Assembly (NCBI GenBank): GCA_002393195.1
Contig: DGIK01000101.1
Span: 1-11,449 of the forward strand
Source: Bacteroidales bacterium UBA3824
GTDB lineage: Bacteria > Bacteroidota > Bacteroidia > Bacteroidales > UBA3824
Direction: 5' to 3'
DNA: 11,449 nucleotides
Shown here piece by piece: positions 1 to 6,417 of this stretch; positions within the stretch are counted from its first letter, which is position 1, and each line of letters opens with the position of its first letter. Under the pieces are notes generated by a model. The model worked only from the letters and a program-made list of their open reading frames with translations. It was not told where the DNA came from and did not search any database. The position numbers were made by a program, and so were the translations under genes.

Positions 1-366
1 GATTGCAGCCACTGCAAGGAAGAGATGCCAAAGCTGTTCTCATTCTACAAGGACACCCTCAATACAATCGGCTGCAAAGTCTTCGCCGTCTATATGAACA
101 GGAGCGTCGATAATTTCGGCGACCTCCACAGGCACATGAACAAGTGGTTTGACTTCGTAGAAAAACAAAAGATGTTTGCATCGGGCTGGTACAACCTCTT
201 CAACCCGTTTGACCAGTACCGCGAAAATTTCGACGTCAACAGCACCCCCACATTTTACCTCCTCGACAGCAAAAACGAAATCATTGCCAAGCGCATCTCG
301 TTCCATCAGATGTACGAATTGATGAAATACCTCGACGAAGCGGAGGAAAAACAAAAAGGAAAATAG
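1..366 (+). CDS. Thioredoxin-fold (TlpA-like) protein, C-terminal part; 5' end outside window
   Basis: The reading frame is open from base 1 and ends at TAG 364-366, giving 121 visible residues. The first codons read Asp-Cys-Ser-His-Cys-Lys, so the protein enters the window at a CxxC redox motif (Cys2 and Cys5 of the visible part). A Ser-Thr-Pro-Thr-Phe-Tyr-Leu-Leu-Asp stretch near visible residues 75-83 fits the cis-proline loop of the thioredoxin fold, and the protein ends in a charged helix rich in Glu and Lys. The internal ATG at 25 lies after the CxxC and should not be taken as the start. In Bacteroidota such domains usually form the C-terminus of exported TlpA/DUF5106-type proteins that exchange disulfides or reduce cytochrome c apoproteins in the periplasm. 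The N-terminal domain and signal peptide cannot be seen. The next gene starts 3 nt downstream on the same strand, so the two are probably one operon. Confidence 0.85.
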   Translation, partial: DCSHCKEEMPKLFSFYKDTLNTIGCKVFAVYMNRSVDNFGDLHRHMNKWFDFVEKQKMFASGWYNLFNPFDQYRENFDVNSTPTFYLLDSKNEIIAKRISFHQMYELMKYLDEAEEKQKGK

Positions 367-369
367 ACC

Positions 370-1728
370 ATGAAAAAAATTTTATGGATATTGACATTGA
401 TGTTGCCATTGATGTCGTCGGCGCAGGATTTCAAGTTGACAATGAAATTCTCTCACTACAAACCACAAAAAGTACGCCTTACTCACTTCTACGAGGACAA
501 GCAGTACCTCGACATAGACTCGGCGCATCAAAATGGCAACACCGTATGGTTTGAAGGTCAGGGCGAATTGTACCCGGGCATCTACTCCATTATCCTCAAC
601 GACAGCGGCACGTCGTTTGAGATTTTGGTAGATCACGACAACCAGTTCATGACCTTCAAAGCCGATGTCAACGACATACAGCAGACGATGAAAGTGTCTG
701 GTTCAGAGCTCAATTCAAGATTCTTCGACTACCAACGCACAATGACCGACTTCAACCGCAAGCGTGCCAACCTCGACACGCTGCGCAAGCACGCCCTCGA
801 CACCACCGGCGGACGACGCCCCGACTCCGCCAAAGCCGAAGAATACAAAGCCCAGGCAGACCGCATCGTCGAATACATACAAGACTTCACACAGAAGACT
901 ATCAAAGACAACAAGGGCAACTTTCTCGCCGACATGCTCGACTGTATGGATGCTTACGAACAGCCGCTTGAAAAGATGTACGAACACATCAACTTCGCCC
1001 AAAAAGGTCTGATAAGGACGCCGTTCCTCATCAAAGCCATCTACAAGCACATATCGCGCGCCATCGAATACAACAAGTACCAGACCATCGTAGAATCGGA
1101 CAAGCTCATCACAATGGCAAAAGCCGACGACGACATGTACCGATACGTCACAAGTTTCCTGCTCAACTTCTACCGCACCTTCTTCAAGACTGGCATCAAC
1201 GAAGTATTCGTGCACCTCGCCGACCAATACTTCCTCAACGACCCCGAACTCAACGAAGAAAGCCGCAGGATGATACAGCAGCAACGCGACATATTTGCAT
1301 CCTCGATGGTGGGCAGCCTTGCGCACCCGATCCGTATGCGCAAGACAGTGGAAGGCGATTCGATAGACGTACTCGATTCGCACAACGGCACAATATTTCT
1401 CCTATTTTGGAGCAACGGCTGCGGACACTGCGACGCCGCCGAAAAAGCCCTGATGGAAGTCTATGACGGCCTCGTGAAAAACAACATCCGCGTCATCTCC
1501 GTCAATAACGACAAGCACAGTTTTGAAACACTCCGCGCCAACACCGTCAAAAAAGCATTCCCATGGACCGACGTCTGCGATGTAACAGAGGCAAACACAC
1601 TCTACCGCGAATATTATTACGTGGTATCCACGCCCCTGATGTACATCATCGACACCAACAAACGCATCGTCCAAAAATGCATCGGCGAAGACGAAATCGA
1701 AGAAACCGCACGACGCATGAGCGAATGA
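370..1728 (+). CDS. Exported thioredoxin-fold protein with DUF5106-like middle region
   Basis: The product is 452 residues. Residues 1-19 form a Sec signal peptide (Lys-Lys, hydrophobic core, Ser-Ser-Ala-Gln before Asp20). Residues 20-110 are beta-rich and resemble the DUF4369-type N-terminal domain of Bacteroidota TlpA proteins. Residues 115-320 are helical and charged, in the position of the DUF5106-like region. The C-terminal thioredoxin domain carries Cys-Gly-His-Cys at 351-354 and a cis-Pro loop Val-Ser-Thr-Pro at 419-422, so it should be redox active. The protein probably acts in the periplasm as a disulfide oxidoreductase; its substrate is unknown. It begins 3 nt after the previous thioredoxin-fold gene, which suggests tandem paralogues in one transcript. 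The stop codon TGA (1726-1728) directly abuts a tandem repeat block. Domain names are from memory of the family; the two Cys motifs and signal peptide are visible. Confidence 0.88.
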   Translation: MKKILWILTLMLPLMSSAQDFKLTMKFSHYKPQKVRLTHFYEDKQYLDIDSAHQNGNTVWFEGQGELYPGIYSIILNDSGTSFEILVDHDNQFMTFKADVNDIQQTMKVSGSELNSRFFDYQRTMTDFNRKRANLDTLRKHALDTTGGRRPDSAKAEEYKAQADRIVEYIQDFTQKTIKDNKGNFLADMLDCMDAYEQPLEKMYEHINFAQKGLIRTPFLIKAIYKHISRAIEYNKYQTIVESDKLITMAKADDDMYRYVTSFLLNFYRTFFKTGINEVFVHLADQYFLNDPELNEESRRMIQQQRDIFASSMVGSLAHPIRMRKTVEGDSIDVLDSHNGTIFLLFWSNGCGHCDAAEKALMEVYDGLVKNNIRVISVNNDKHSFETLRANTVKKAFPWTDVCDVTEANTLYREYYYVVSTPLMYIIDTNKRIVQKCIGEDEIEETARRMSE

Positions 1729-1825
1729 CAATGCACAATGCACAATGCATAATGCATAATGCATAATGCATAATGCATAATTCACAATGCATAATGCATA
1801 ATGCATAATTCACAATGCATAATTC
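1728..1825. repeat. Heptanucleotide tandem repeat, 14 copies
   Basis: Fourteen exact-length 7-bp units run without interruption over 98 bp. The units are ACAATGC, ATAATGC and ATAATTC, consensus AYAATKC. The first unit shares its first base with the last base of the upstream stop codon. Unit variants are ordered: three ACAATGC, five ATAATGC, then alternating ATAATTC and ACAATGC groups, which suggests duplication of multi-unit blocks. Similar A/T-rich heptamer arrays are, from memory, common between genes in Bacteroidota. Copy number probably varies between strains by slippage. No function is evident. Confidence 0.95.
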
Positions 1826-1830
1826 TACAA

Positions 1831-1843
1831 GCCCTGAAAGGGC
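1831..1843. repeat. Short hairpin between the two repeat blocks (GCCCT-gaa-AGGGC)
   Basis: A 5-bp perfect stem with a 3-nt loop lies between the heptamer and 13-mer arrays. No T-run follows, so it does not look like an intrinsic terminator. It may be a remnant of a REP-like element that is common in this phylum; that is a guess. Confidence 0.45.
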
Positions 1844-1872
1844 GTCAACGCCAAGCCGTGTGCGTGAGCGCA

Positions 1873-1989
1873 CGGAAAACGGGAACGGAAAACGGGAACG
1901 GAATACGGGAACGAAATACGGGAACGAAATACGGGAACGGAAAACGGGAACGAAATACGGAAACGAAATACGGAAACGAAATACGGAAT
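1873..1989. repeat. 13-bp tandem repeat, 9 copies, in the DJ-1 gene leader
   Basis: Nine head-to-tail 13-bp units cover 117 bp. The consensus is CGRAAWACGGRAA, and each unit is itself close to two CGGRAA half-units. Variation is graded: the first six units end in CGGGAA, units seven and eight in CGGAAA and the ninth in CGGAAT. The array ends 33 bp before the DJ-1/PfpI start codon. It differs in sequence and period from the heptamer array 47 bp upstream. Purines are confined to the plus strand apart from the C and T positions, giving strong strand asymmetry. Confidence 0.93.
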
Positions 1990-2022
1990 ACAAAAAACGA
2001 ACACAAATCAACAAATCAACAA

Positions 2023-2577
2023 ATGAAAAACGCCTACATCATCCTTGCCGACGGCTTTGAACTCATCGAAGCAATGGCACCATACGACGTATTCTGCCGT
2101 GGCGGAATCAACGTCAAGTCAGTATCTATAAGCGGCAACAAGACTGTCTCCGCATCCAACAAGGTGAAAGTAACCGCCGACCTCCTTTGGGACGAGGCTA
2201 ACTTCTCCGCCGCCGACCTCATCTACCTGCCCGGCGGCTACCCCGGCTACGAAAACCTCGGCAACGACCCCAAAGTGGGCGCTATAGCCAAACAACAGTA
2301 CGAATCGGGCAAACTCCTCGCCGCAATATGTGGTGCCCCCACCGTTCTGCTCAAAAATTCCATTGCCCTCGGCAAGACCGTAACATCACACTCCTGCTGT
2401 GCCGACCAAATGTCTGCCAAGTACCACTACACCGGCAAGCCTATCGAGCACGACGGCAACCTCTGGACTGCAATCGGTGCGGGACATTCGCAAGATTTTG
2501 CCATCGCCCTCGCACAAGCCCTCGCCGGCGACGAAGCCGTTGCAAAAATCAAAAAAGGAATGGAATTGAAATTCTAA
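2023..2577 (+). CDS. DJ-1/PfpI (ThiJ) family protein
   Basis: The product is 184 residues and resembles human DJ-1 (PARK7) and bacterial YajL-type proteins along its whole length. The nucleophilic Cys is Cys103 in Ala-Ala-Ile-Cys-Gly-Ala-Pro, matching DJ-1 Cys106. Glu16 matches DJ-1 Glu18, which lowers the pKa of that Cys. Pro-Gly-Gly-Tyr-Pro-Gly at 70-75 and Thr-Ser-His-Ser at 121-124 are further family signatures. Roles reported for this family include glyoxalase/deglycase activity, oxidative-stress protection and chaperoning; which applies here cannot be told. There is no signal peptide, so it is cytoplasmic. I chose ATG 2023 because homology starts there; the frame stays open upstream to 1801, but that extension is encoded by the tandem repeats and is not protein-like. 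No clear Shine-Dalgarno is visible, which is usual in this phylum. Confidence 0.92.
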   Translation: MKNAYIILADGFELIEAMAPYDVFCRGGINVKSVSISGNKTVSASNKVKVTADLLWDEANFSAADLIYLPGGYPGYENLGNDPKVGAIAKQQYESGKLLAAICGAPTVLLKNSIALGKTVTSHSCCADQMSAKYHYTGKPIEHDGNLWTAIGAGHSQDFAIALAQALAGDEAVAKIKKGMELKF

Positions 2578-2592
2578 ACAACATTTTTTGTC

Positions 2593-2620
2593 GTAGAGAC
2601 GCGATTAATCGCGTCTCTAC
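2593..2620. repeat. Perfect 28-bp palindrome (14-bp arms, no loop)
   Basis: The left arm is GTAGAGACGCGATT and the right arm is its exact reverse complement, with no spacer. Flanking TGT (2589-2591) and ACA (2621-2623) could extend the pairing past one unpaired C. No T-run follows on either strand, so it is not a typical intrinsic terminator. From memory, closely similar palindromes occur in many copies in genomes of Bacteroidota and Cyanobacteria, so it is probably a dispersed REP/MITE-like repeat. Confidence 0.93.
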
Positions 2621-2644
2621 ACATATTATATCCTCTCAAATCAA

Positions 2645-3721
2645 TTGAAACACATCATCTTATTACTTTCCCTGACATTCATCGTCTCCTGCGCCACCAA
2701 AATACCGGAGATTACTTACGAACCTGTGCCATACGACATAGGAGTGCCGATGTTTCCCGATTCGCTCAATATTCCGGCCGACAATCCGATGACCGTAGAT
2801 GGCGTGAGGCTTGGGCGATTTCTTTTTTATGACGGACGGCTCTCCGGCGACCCTGCGCGTCCGATGAGCTGCGCCACATGCCACAAGCAGGAACACGCCT
2901 TTGAGTGCGGCACCGAAATATTTGAAGACGGTCGCCCCATCGGCAATTCTGGCAAAAAGACACCACACGTCATGCTGCCTTTCATCAATTTGGTATGGAA
3001 CAATTCTGGATATTTTTGGAATGGATACGTTCAGGAGGGCAACATCGAGAGCACAGTCCCGATGGCAATCACCGCCCCACACGAAATGGACGGCAACATC
3101 AAAAACGCCGTAAAACTCATCAAATCGGATGCAAGATACAAGGAAATGTTTTATCGTGCATTTGGCACTACAGAAATCAATATCGACCTCATCAGCAAGG
3201 CGATAGCACAATTTGTGAGGTCGTTGGTGTCGTTCAATTCCAAGTTCGATAGGTATATGAACGGCGAACTCCAACTCACAAAACAAGAGATGCGGGGGCT
3301 GATGCTTTTCACCACCGAGGGTGCCGACTGCTTCCACTGTCACGGCAGCCCAGCATTGCCACTATGGACTACCAACATGTTTATGAACAACGCCAAGGAC
3401 ACCGATTTTGAGGGCGAAAAAGATAGATATTCAGTTACAGGCAACCCACGCGACCGTGGCAAATACCGTGTGCCGACGCTCCGCAACATCGAGTTTACAG
3501 GGCCTTATATGCACGACGGCAGGTTCAAGACGCTTGACGAGGTGCTGGAGTTTTACAACAACGGCCTCAAACGCTCGCCATACATCGACCCACTTTCCAT
3601 CAACGCCAACCACGGAGGCTCGCACCTCTCTGACAGCGACCTAAAAGCCGTCAAGGCGTTCCTTCTCACCCTCAGCGACACCACTTTTATAAATGATACG
3701 CGGTATAGCAACCCATGGTAG
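2645..3721 (+). CDS. Diheme cytochrome c peroxidase / MauG family lipoprotein
   Basis: The product is 358 residues. It starts with a lipoprotein signal peptide, with hydrophobic residues 4-15 and a lipobox ending in Cys16, so it is anchored in the envelope facing the periplasm or outside. Two c-type heme sites are present: Cys-Ala-Thr-Cys-His at 76-80 and Cys-Phe-His-Cys-His at 229-233. The C-terminal Arg-Val-Pro-Thr-Leu-Arg-Asn (275-281) and Pro-Tyr-Met-His-Asp-Gly (287-292) are hallmark motifs of this family. Classical members reduce hydrogen peroxide with electrons from small cytochromes; MauG-type members oxidise proteins. Tyr304 sits where I would expect the Met axial ligand of the classical enzyme, which is MauG-like. 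The start is TTG at 2645: an in-frame TAA at 2606-2608 lies upstream with no ATG between, and this start gives an intact signal peptide. Heme attachment needs a cytochrome c maturation system, which is not in the window. Confidence 0.9.
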   Translation: MKHIILLLSLTFIVSCATKIPEITYEPVPYDIGVPMFPDSLNIPADNPMTVDGVRLGRFLFYDGRLSGDPARPMSCATCHKQEHAFECGTEIFEDGRPIGNSGKKTPHVMLPFINLVWNNSGYFWNGYVQEGNIESTVPMAITAPHEMDGNIKNAVKLIKSDARYKEMFYRAFGTTEINIDLISKAIAQFVRSLVSFNSKFDRYMNGELQLTKQEMRGLMLFTTEGADCFHCHGSPALPLWTTNMFMNNAKDTDFEGEKDRYSVTGNPRDRGKYRVPTLRNIEFTGPYMHDGRFKTLDEVLEFYNNGLKRSPYIDPLSINANHGGSHLSDSDLKAVKAFLLTLSDTTFINDTRYSNPW

Positions 3722-3754
3722 GCGACTGCGATATATGGCGATGTAGCCGCTTTA

Positions 3755-4135
3755 TTAAAAATTAATCATATTGATTTTCAAGCCAGTATCGGTAATATAA
3801 TCCTGAATGGCCTCTTCAAGGTCGAGGTCTTCGTTGTCATAATACCAATTGACAGTTACTTGTCCACCATCAAGCTCGTATTTCTTGAGAATCTTAAAGA
3901 TGTCGAGCAAACTCTTGGTAGAACTCGTATTAAAATAAGTGAGCTTGCAGTTGAAAATCAACGGCAGGCCTGTCTTGACATACTCTCTGATCCACGAAAT
4001 CAACGGGGCATAAAAGACATTGGTCTCCTCCAGAAAGGACTCACCAGATATGTCGCAAATGCCATTCTGATAGTTGAAATCAACAGTCGGAACAAAATAT
4101 CCGTCATGTGAACCGGCTATGTGAATATTTTCCAT
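3755..4135 (-). CDS. SiaC family regulatory phosphoprotein (DUF1987)
   Basis: The product is 126 residues with no signal peptide. It matches the DUF1987/SiaC family along its length: an N-terminal region with Tyr-Phe-Val-Pro-Thr-Val-Asp (13-19), Gly-Glu-Ser (31-33), a Tyr-Phe-Asn-Thr-Ser-Ser-Thr-Lys stretch (67-74) and Val-Asn-Trp-Tyr-Tyr-Asp (95-100). In Pseudomonas aeruginosa, SiaC is phosphorylated on a Thr in the equivalent Thr-Ser-Ser region by SiaB and dephosphorylated by SiaA; unphosphorylated SiaC binds a diguanylate cyclase. Thr70 is the likely site here by analogy. I chose ATG at 4133-4135 because family homology begins there; a longer frame to 4255 runs through the promoter-like AT-rich leader. 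The gene lies downstream of and on the same strand as the SpoIIE-type phosphatase, which supports a shared pathway. It converges on the peroxidase gene, with 33 bp between their stop codons. Confidence 0.85.
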   Translation of the reverse strand: MENIHIAGSHDGYFVPTVDFNYQNGICDISGESFLEETNVFYAPLISWIREYVKTGLPLIFNCKLTYFNTSSTKSLLDIFKILKKYELDGGQVTVNWYYDNEDLDLEEAIQDYITDTGLKINMINF

Positions 4136-4201
4136 AGTTAAAGCGTTGTTCTTTAAAATTTTATTAAACACTGTGTCGGAAACGGATTTCCTTTCACGAT
4201 G

Positions 4202-4209
4202 CAAATATA
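4202..4209 (-). promoter_or_regulatory. Possible -7 promoter element (TATATTTG) for the siaC-like gene
   Basis: Reading the minus strand, TATATTTG fits the Bacteroidota -7 consensus TAnnTTTG and is followed by CATCG, a usual start-site context. It would give a leader of about 60 nt. No well-spaced -33 TTTG is visible, so the call rests on one element in AT-rich DNA. If real, the siaC-like gene can be transcribed independently of the phosphatase gene 127 bp upstream. Confidence 0.4.
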
Positions 4210-4262
4210 ATAGGATTTCGCAAAATAACCGAATAAAAAACGATTTTTTTGGCAAAAATTTT

Positions 4263-6089
4263 TCAAATTTCTACACCAAGCACGCACACATCGTCTATTT
4301 GTATGAAATCTCCCTTCCATGCATAGTAGTTGTCAACGAGTTTGTTGCGCTGATCAGACATCGGAAGGCGGCTCGATTCGAGCAGCAACTGCCTGAACCT
4401 CGACATCTTGAACTTGTCGTGACGCACGGAGCTAAACTGGTCGGAATACCCGTCGGAAAAGAGGAAGAGCCTGTCGCCCTTCTGCAAATCGACATATTGG
4501 TCTTCAAAGGGCAACTCCCTCATGTGTATGCCCACGGGCGATTTCACCGCGCTAAACACCTTCAATTCGCCGTTGCGCACCATTATCATCGGGTTGTAAG
4601 CTCCGGCAAAGTTGCAGTTGTTGACCTCCAAATCCCAGACGCACAGAGCCATGTCCATACCGTCCTTGGGAGCCTCGCTCTCGTCGAGACCAGTCTGACC
4701 GAGGTACTGCTTCACCATGATGCGCATCTGTTCGAGTATCTGCGACGCCTGCAATACGTGTTGCTGCGCCACTATCTGATTGAGCAGCGCGATGCCGAGC
4801 ATACTCATGAACGCGCCCGGCACACTGTGCCCCGTGCAGTCGCCCACGGTAAAGACAAACTTGCTGCCCACCTTGTAAGCCCAATAAAAGTCGCCCGAAA
4901 CTATGTCCTTGGGCGCGTAGAATATGAAATAATCGCTCATCAACGAGCGGTGCTTCTCAAAATCGCGGAGCATCGCCCTCTGTATCGTGCCGGCGTAAGT
5001 GAGGCTGTCGGTGATATCCTTGTTTTTGACGGCGATTTCCTCGAGGTTTTTGCTGATTTCCTCGTTCTGACGCTGGATTTCCTCGTTTTGCGAGCTTATC
5101 ATGTGGTTTTTCTCCTGGAGGATGGTATTGGCACGCTTCTTCTGGCGATTGTTGCGGAGTATCAGGTAGATAACCCCACCTATCAGCAACAACACGATGC
5201 CAAATCCAATCTTTATCTTCCGATTGAACTCGTTTTCTTGTTGCAGTTTAGCGTTTTCCGACATTTGGAGCTTCAACGAATCCTCCTGCTGCCTTTTTAC
5301 ATTTGCGAGCTGCGCCGAATCATATTTGAGCTGCTGCCGCTGCATCTCGAGTTGATAATTTTGATTGACAACCTCCTGAATCGTGGAGTCCTTCTGCTCA
5401 ATTATCTGCTCCTGCTCTTCATTGAGATTGCGAAGTTTGGCGTTTTGATTGCCGAGCTTATTTTTTTCTTCTTGGAAATAGGCGTTCAAATACTCGTATG
5501 CCATCTTATAATTCTTGTCGGATAGCATGATGTCGCAGAGCGAGCGCGTGAGGGTGTGCATAAGCTCCCTGTCGCCGAGTTTTTTGGCGAGGGTCATCGC
5601 CTCGTCGTAATAATTGCGCGCCTTACGGTTGTTTTTGAGCTTTTGATGGCACTGTCCGAGCTGATAGCAAATCTGCGCCCTCGGTATCGCGAGATTGTTT
5701 TTTTTGAGTATCGAATACCCCGATTCCCACGCTGTGGCGGCCTTCTTGTAGTTTTTGTTATTATAATAATAACTACCAATAATGCCATACAACTCGCCAA
5801 CCTCCGTGTTCATCTTGCTCTTTGTGGCGATTTTGATGGTGGCGTTGGCCTGCTCCACACATTGGACGTCGTTTTCATTTAGATAATAATTGGCAAGTTT
5901 GATGCCCGACTGCACCCTCTCCTTGTCGGAGTCAGACAGGGTGTAATCGACAACAATCTGCTTCAACGAATCGTTTTCCTTGTCCTTGCTGCGGTCGCGC
6001 TTGCGCTGGCACAGAGCATCCTGCGGCGCCAAAAGCACGCCGAACAACGCCAAGACGATTATCATTAACCTATGTACATATCTTCCCAT
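4263..6089 (-). CDS. Membrane SpoIIE-type (PP2C-like) serine/threonine phosphatase with periplasmic TPR region (SiaA-like)
   Basis: The product is 608 residues. An N-terminal signal peptide or anchor (about 8-27) is followed by TPR-like helical repeats (about 60-205), a long Gln/Glu/Lys-rich coiled coil (210-290), one membrane segment (295-311), a second coiled coil (325-360) and a C-terminal SpoIIE phosphatase domain (365-608). Metal-binding Asp motifs are visible: Ser-Gly-Asp (398-400), Gly-Asp-Cys-Thr-Gly-His (416-421), Ser-Asp-Gly (545-547) and Asp-Asp (599-600), so the enzyme should be active. The layout suggests a sensor: a periplasmic TPR part relays a signal through the coiled coil to a cytoplasmic phosphatase. 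In P. aeruginosa the related SiaA dephosphorylates SiaC. Here a SiaC-family gene lies 127 bp downstream on the same strand, so it is the likely substrate. No SiaB kinase gene is adjacent. The start ATG (6087-6089) gives the signal peptide directly. Confidence 0.88.
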   Translation of the reverse strand: MGRYVHRLMIIVLALFGVLLAPQDALCQRKRDRSKDKENDSLKQIVVDYTLSDSDKERVQSGIKLANYYLNENDVQCVEQANATIKIATKSKMNTEVGELYGIIGSYYYNNKNYKKAATAWESGYSILKKNNLAIPRAQICYQLGQCHQKLKNNRKARNYYDEAMTLAKKLGDRELMHTLTRSLCDIMLSDKNYKMAYEYLNAYFQEEKNKLGNQNAKLRNLNEEQEQIIEQKDSTIQEVVNQNYQLEMQRQQLKYDSAQLANVKRQQEDSLKLQMSENAKLQQENEFNRKIKIGFGIVLLLIGGVIYLILRNNRQKKRANTILQEKNHMISSQNEEIQRQNEEISKNLEEIAVKNKDITDSLTYAGTIQRAMLRDFEKHRSLMSDYFIFYAPKDIVSGDFYWAYKVGSKFVFTVGDCTGHSVPGAFMSMLGIALLNQIVAQQHVLQASQILEQMRIMVKQYLGQTGLDESEAPKDGMDMALCVWDLEVNNCNFAGAYNPMIMVRNGELKVFSAVKSPVGIHMRELPFEDQYVDLQKGDRLFLFSDGYSDQFSSVRHDKFKMSRFRQLLLESSRLPMSDQRNKLVDNYYAWKGDFIQIDDVCVLGVEI

Positions 6090-6256
6090 CGGGGATTACT
6101 ATTATTATAAGGTGATACTTGCCGCATTTTTATATGCAAATTGCACACCGAAATACACTCTGTGAGACAATAAAATTTGTTTTTTATATACAATGCTCAT
6201 TATCAGCACGATAAGAAAAAAATTTGTTAATAATCAAAAAAAAACGCCGAAAAAAA

Positions 6257-6286
6257 TTGGCGAGTTGAAAATTCTTCTTAAATTTG
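6257..6286 (+). promoter_or_regulatory. Candidate promoter for the methyltransferase gene
   Basis: TTG at 6257-6259, a 19-nt spacer, and TAAATTTG at 6279-6286 fit the Bacteroidota -33/-7 pattern. The predicted leader is about 125 nt and would contain the TGACA/TGTCA palindrome. Such matches occur by chance in AT-rich DNA. Confidence 0.4.
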
Positions 6287-6317
6287 GAACGAAATGAGCG
6301 ACCGATTCCTCCGCTAC

Positions 6318-6330
6318 TGACATTTTGTCA
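6318..6330. promoter_or_regulatory. Small palindrome TGACA-TTT-TGTCA, possible operator
   Basis: A perfect 5-bp inverted repeat with a 3-nt spacer lies about 90 bp before the methyltransferase start, in a locally GC-richer island between AT-rich flanks. The shape fits a dimeric repressor site. No regulator is known to me for this exact sequence. Confidence 0.3.
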
Positions 6331-6417
6331 CTCGGATGGGCTCGGCGTGATTTTTGCAAGTAAGTATTAAAATAATTACAAAACAAAATCGTAAAAAAAC
6401 CTATAATAAAAGACACT

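Larger units (their letters stand above)
6090..6417. other. Intergenic region between divergent phosphatase and methyltransferase genes
   Basis: This 328-bp AT-rich stretch separates two divergent start codons and so must hold both promoters. I see a candidate promoter for the plus-strand gene (6257-6286) and a small perfect palindrome (6318-6330), listed separately. CGCC (6245-6248) and GGCG (6259-6262) could form a weak 4-bp stem followed by a T-run on the minus strand, but no gene lies where it would be needed. No convincing promoter was found for the minus-strand phosphatase. An 80-codon minus-strand frame (6234-6476) overlaps the methyltransferase start and is not protein-like. Confidence 0.6.

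Noticed and set aside
715..1383. A 222-codon minus-strand open frame inside the second thioredoxin-fold gene
   Set aside because: Val/Glu/Phe-rich shadow of a gene with a signal peptide and a CxxC motif on the other strand; no independent support.
1728..1825. CRISPR array
   Set aside because: The units are 7 bp with no spacers and no cas genes are present; this is a simple tandem array.
1646..2014. A minus-strand frame through the repeats encoding Phe/Pro/Val/Arg-rich periodic peptide
   Set aside because: The periodic peptide only reflects the 7-bp and 13-bp repeats. Such phantom peptides appear wherever these arrays occur.
2593..2620. Intrinsic terminator for the DJ-1 gene
   Set aside because: The palindrome has no loop of its own and no T-run follows on the plus strand, so a dispersed repeat is more likely.
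3722..3754. Bidirectional terminator between the convergent peroxidase and siaC-like genes
   Set aside because: Only 3-bp GGC/GCC pairing is visible in the 33-bp gap, too weak to call.
4146..5525. A 459-codon plus-strand open frame antisense to the phosphatase
   Set aside because: It is the mirror of the phosphatase reading frame; the minus-strand product has full SpoIIE motifs while this one has no recognisable domain and a shadow-like Leu/His/Val-rich composition.
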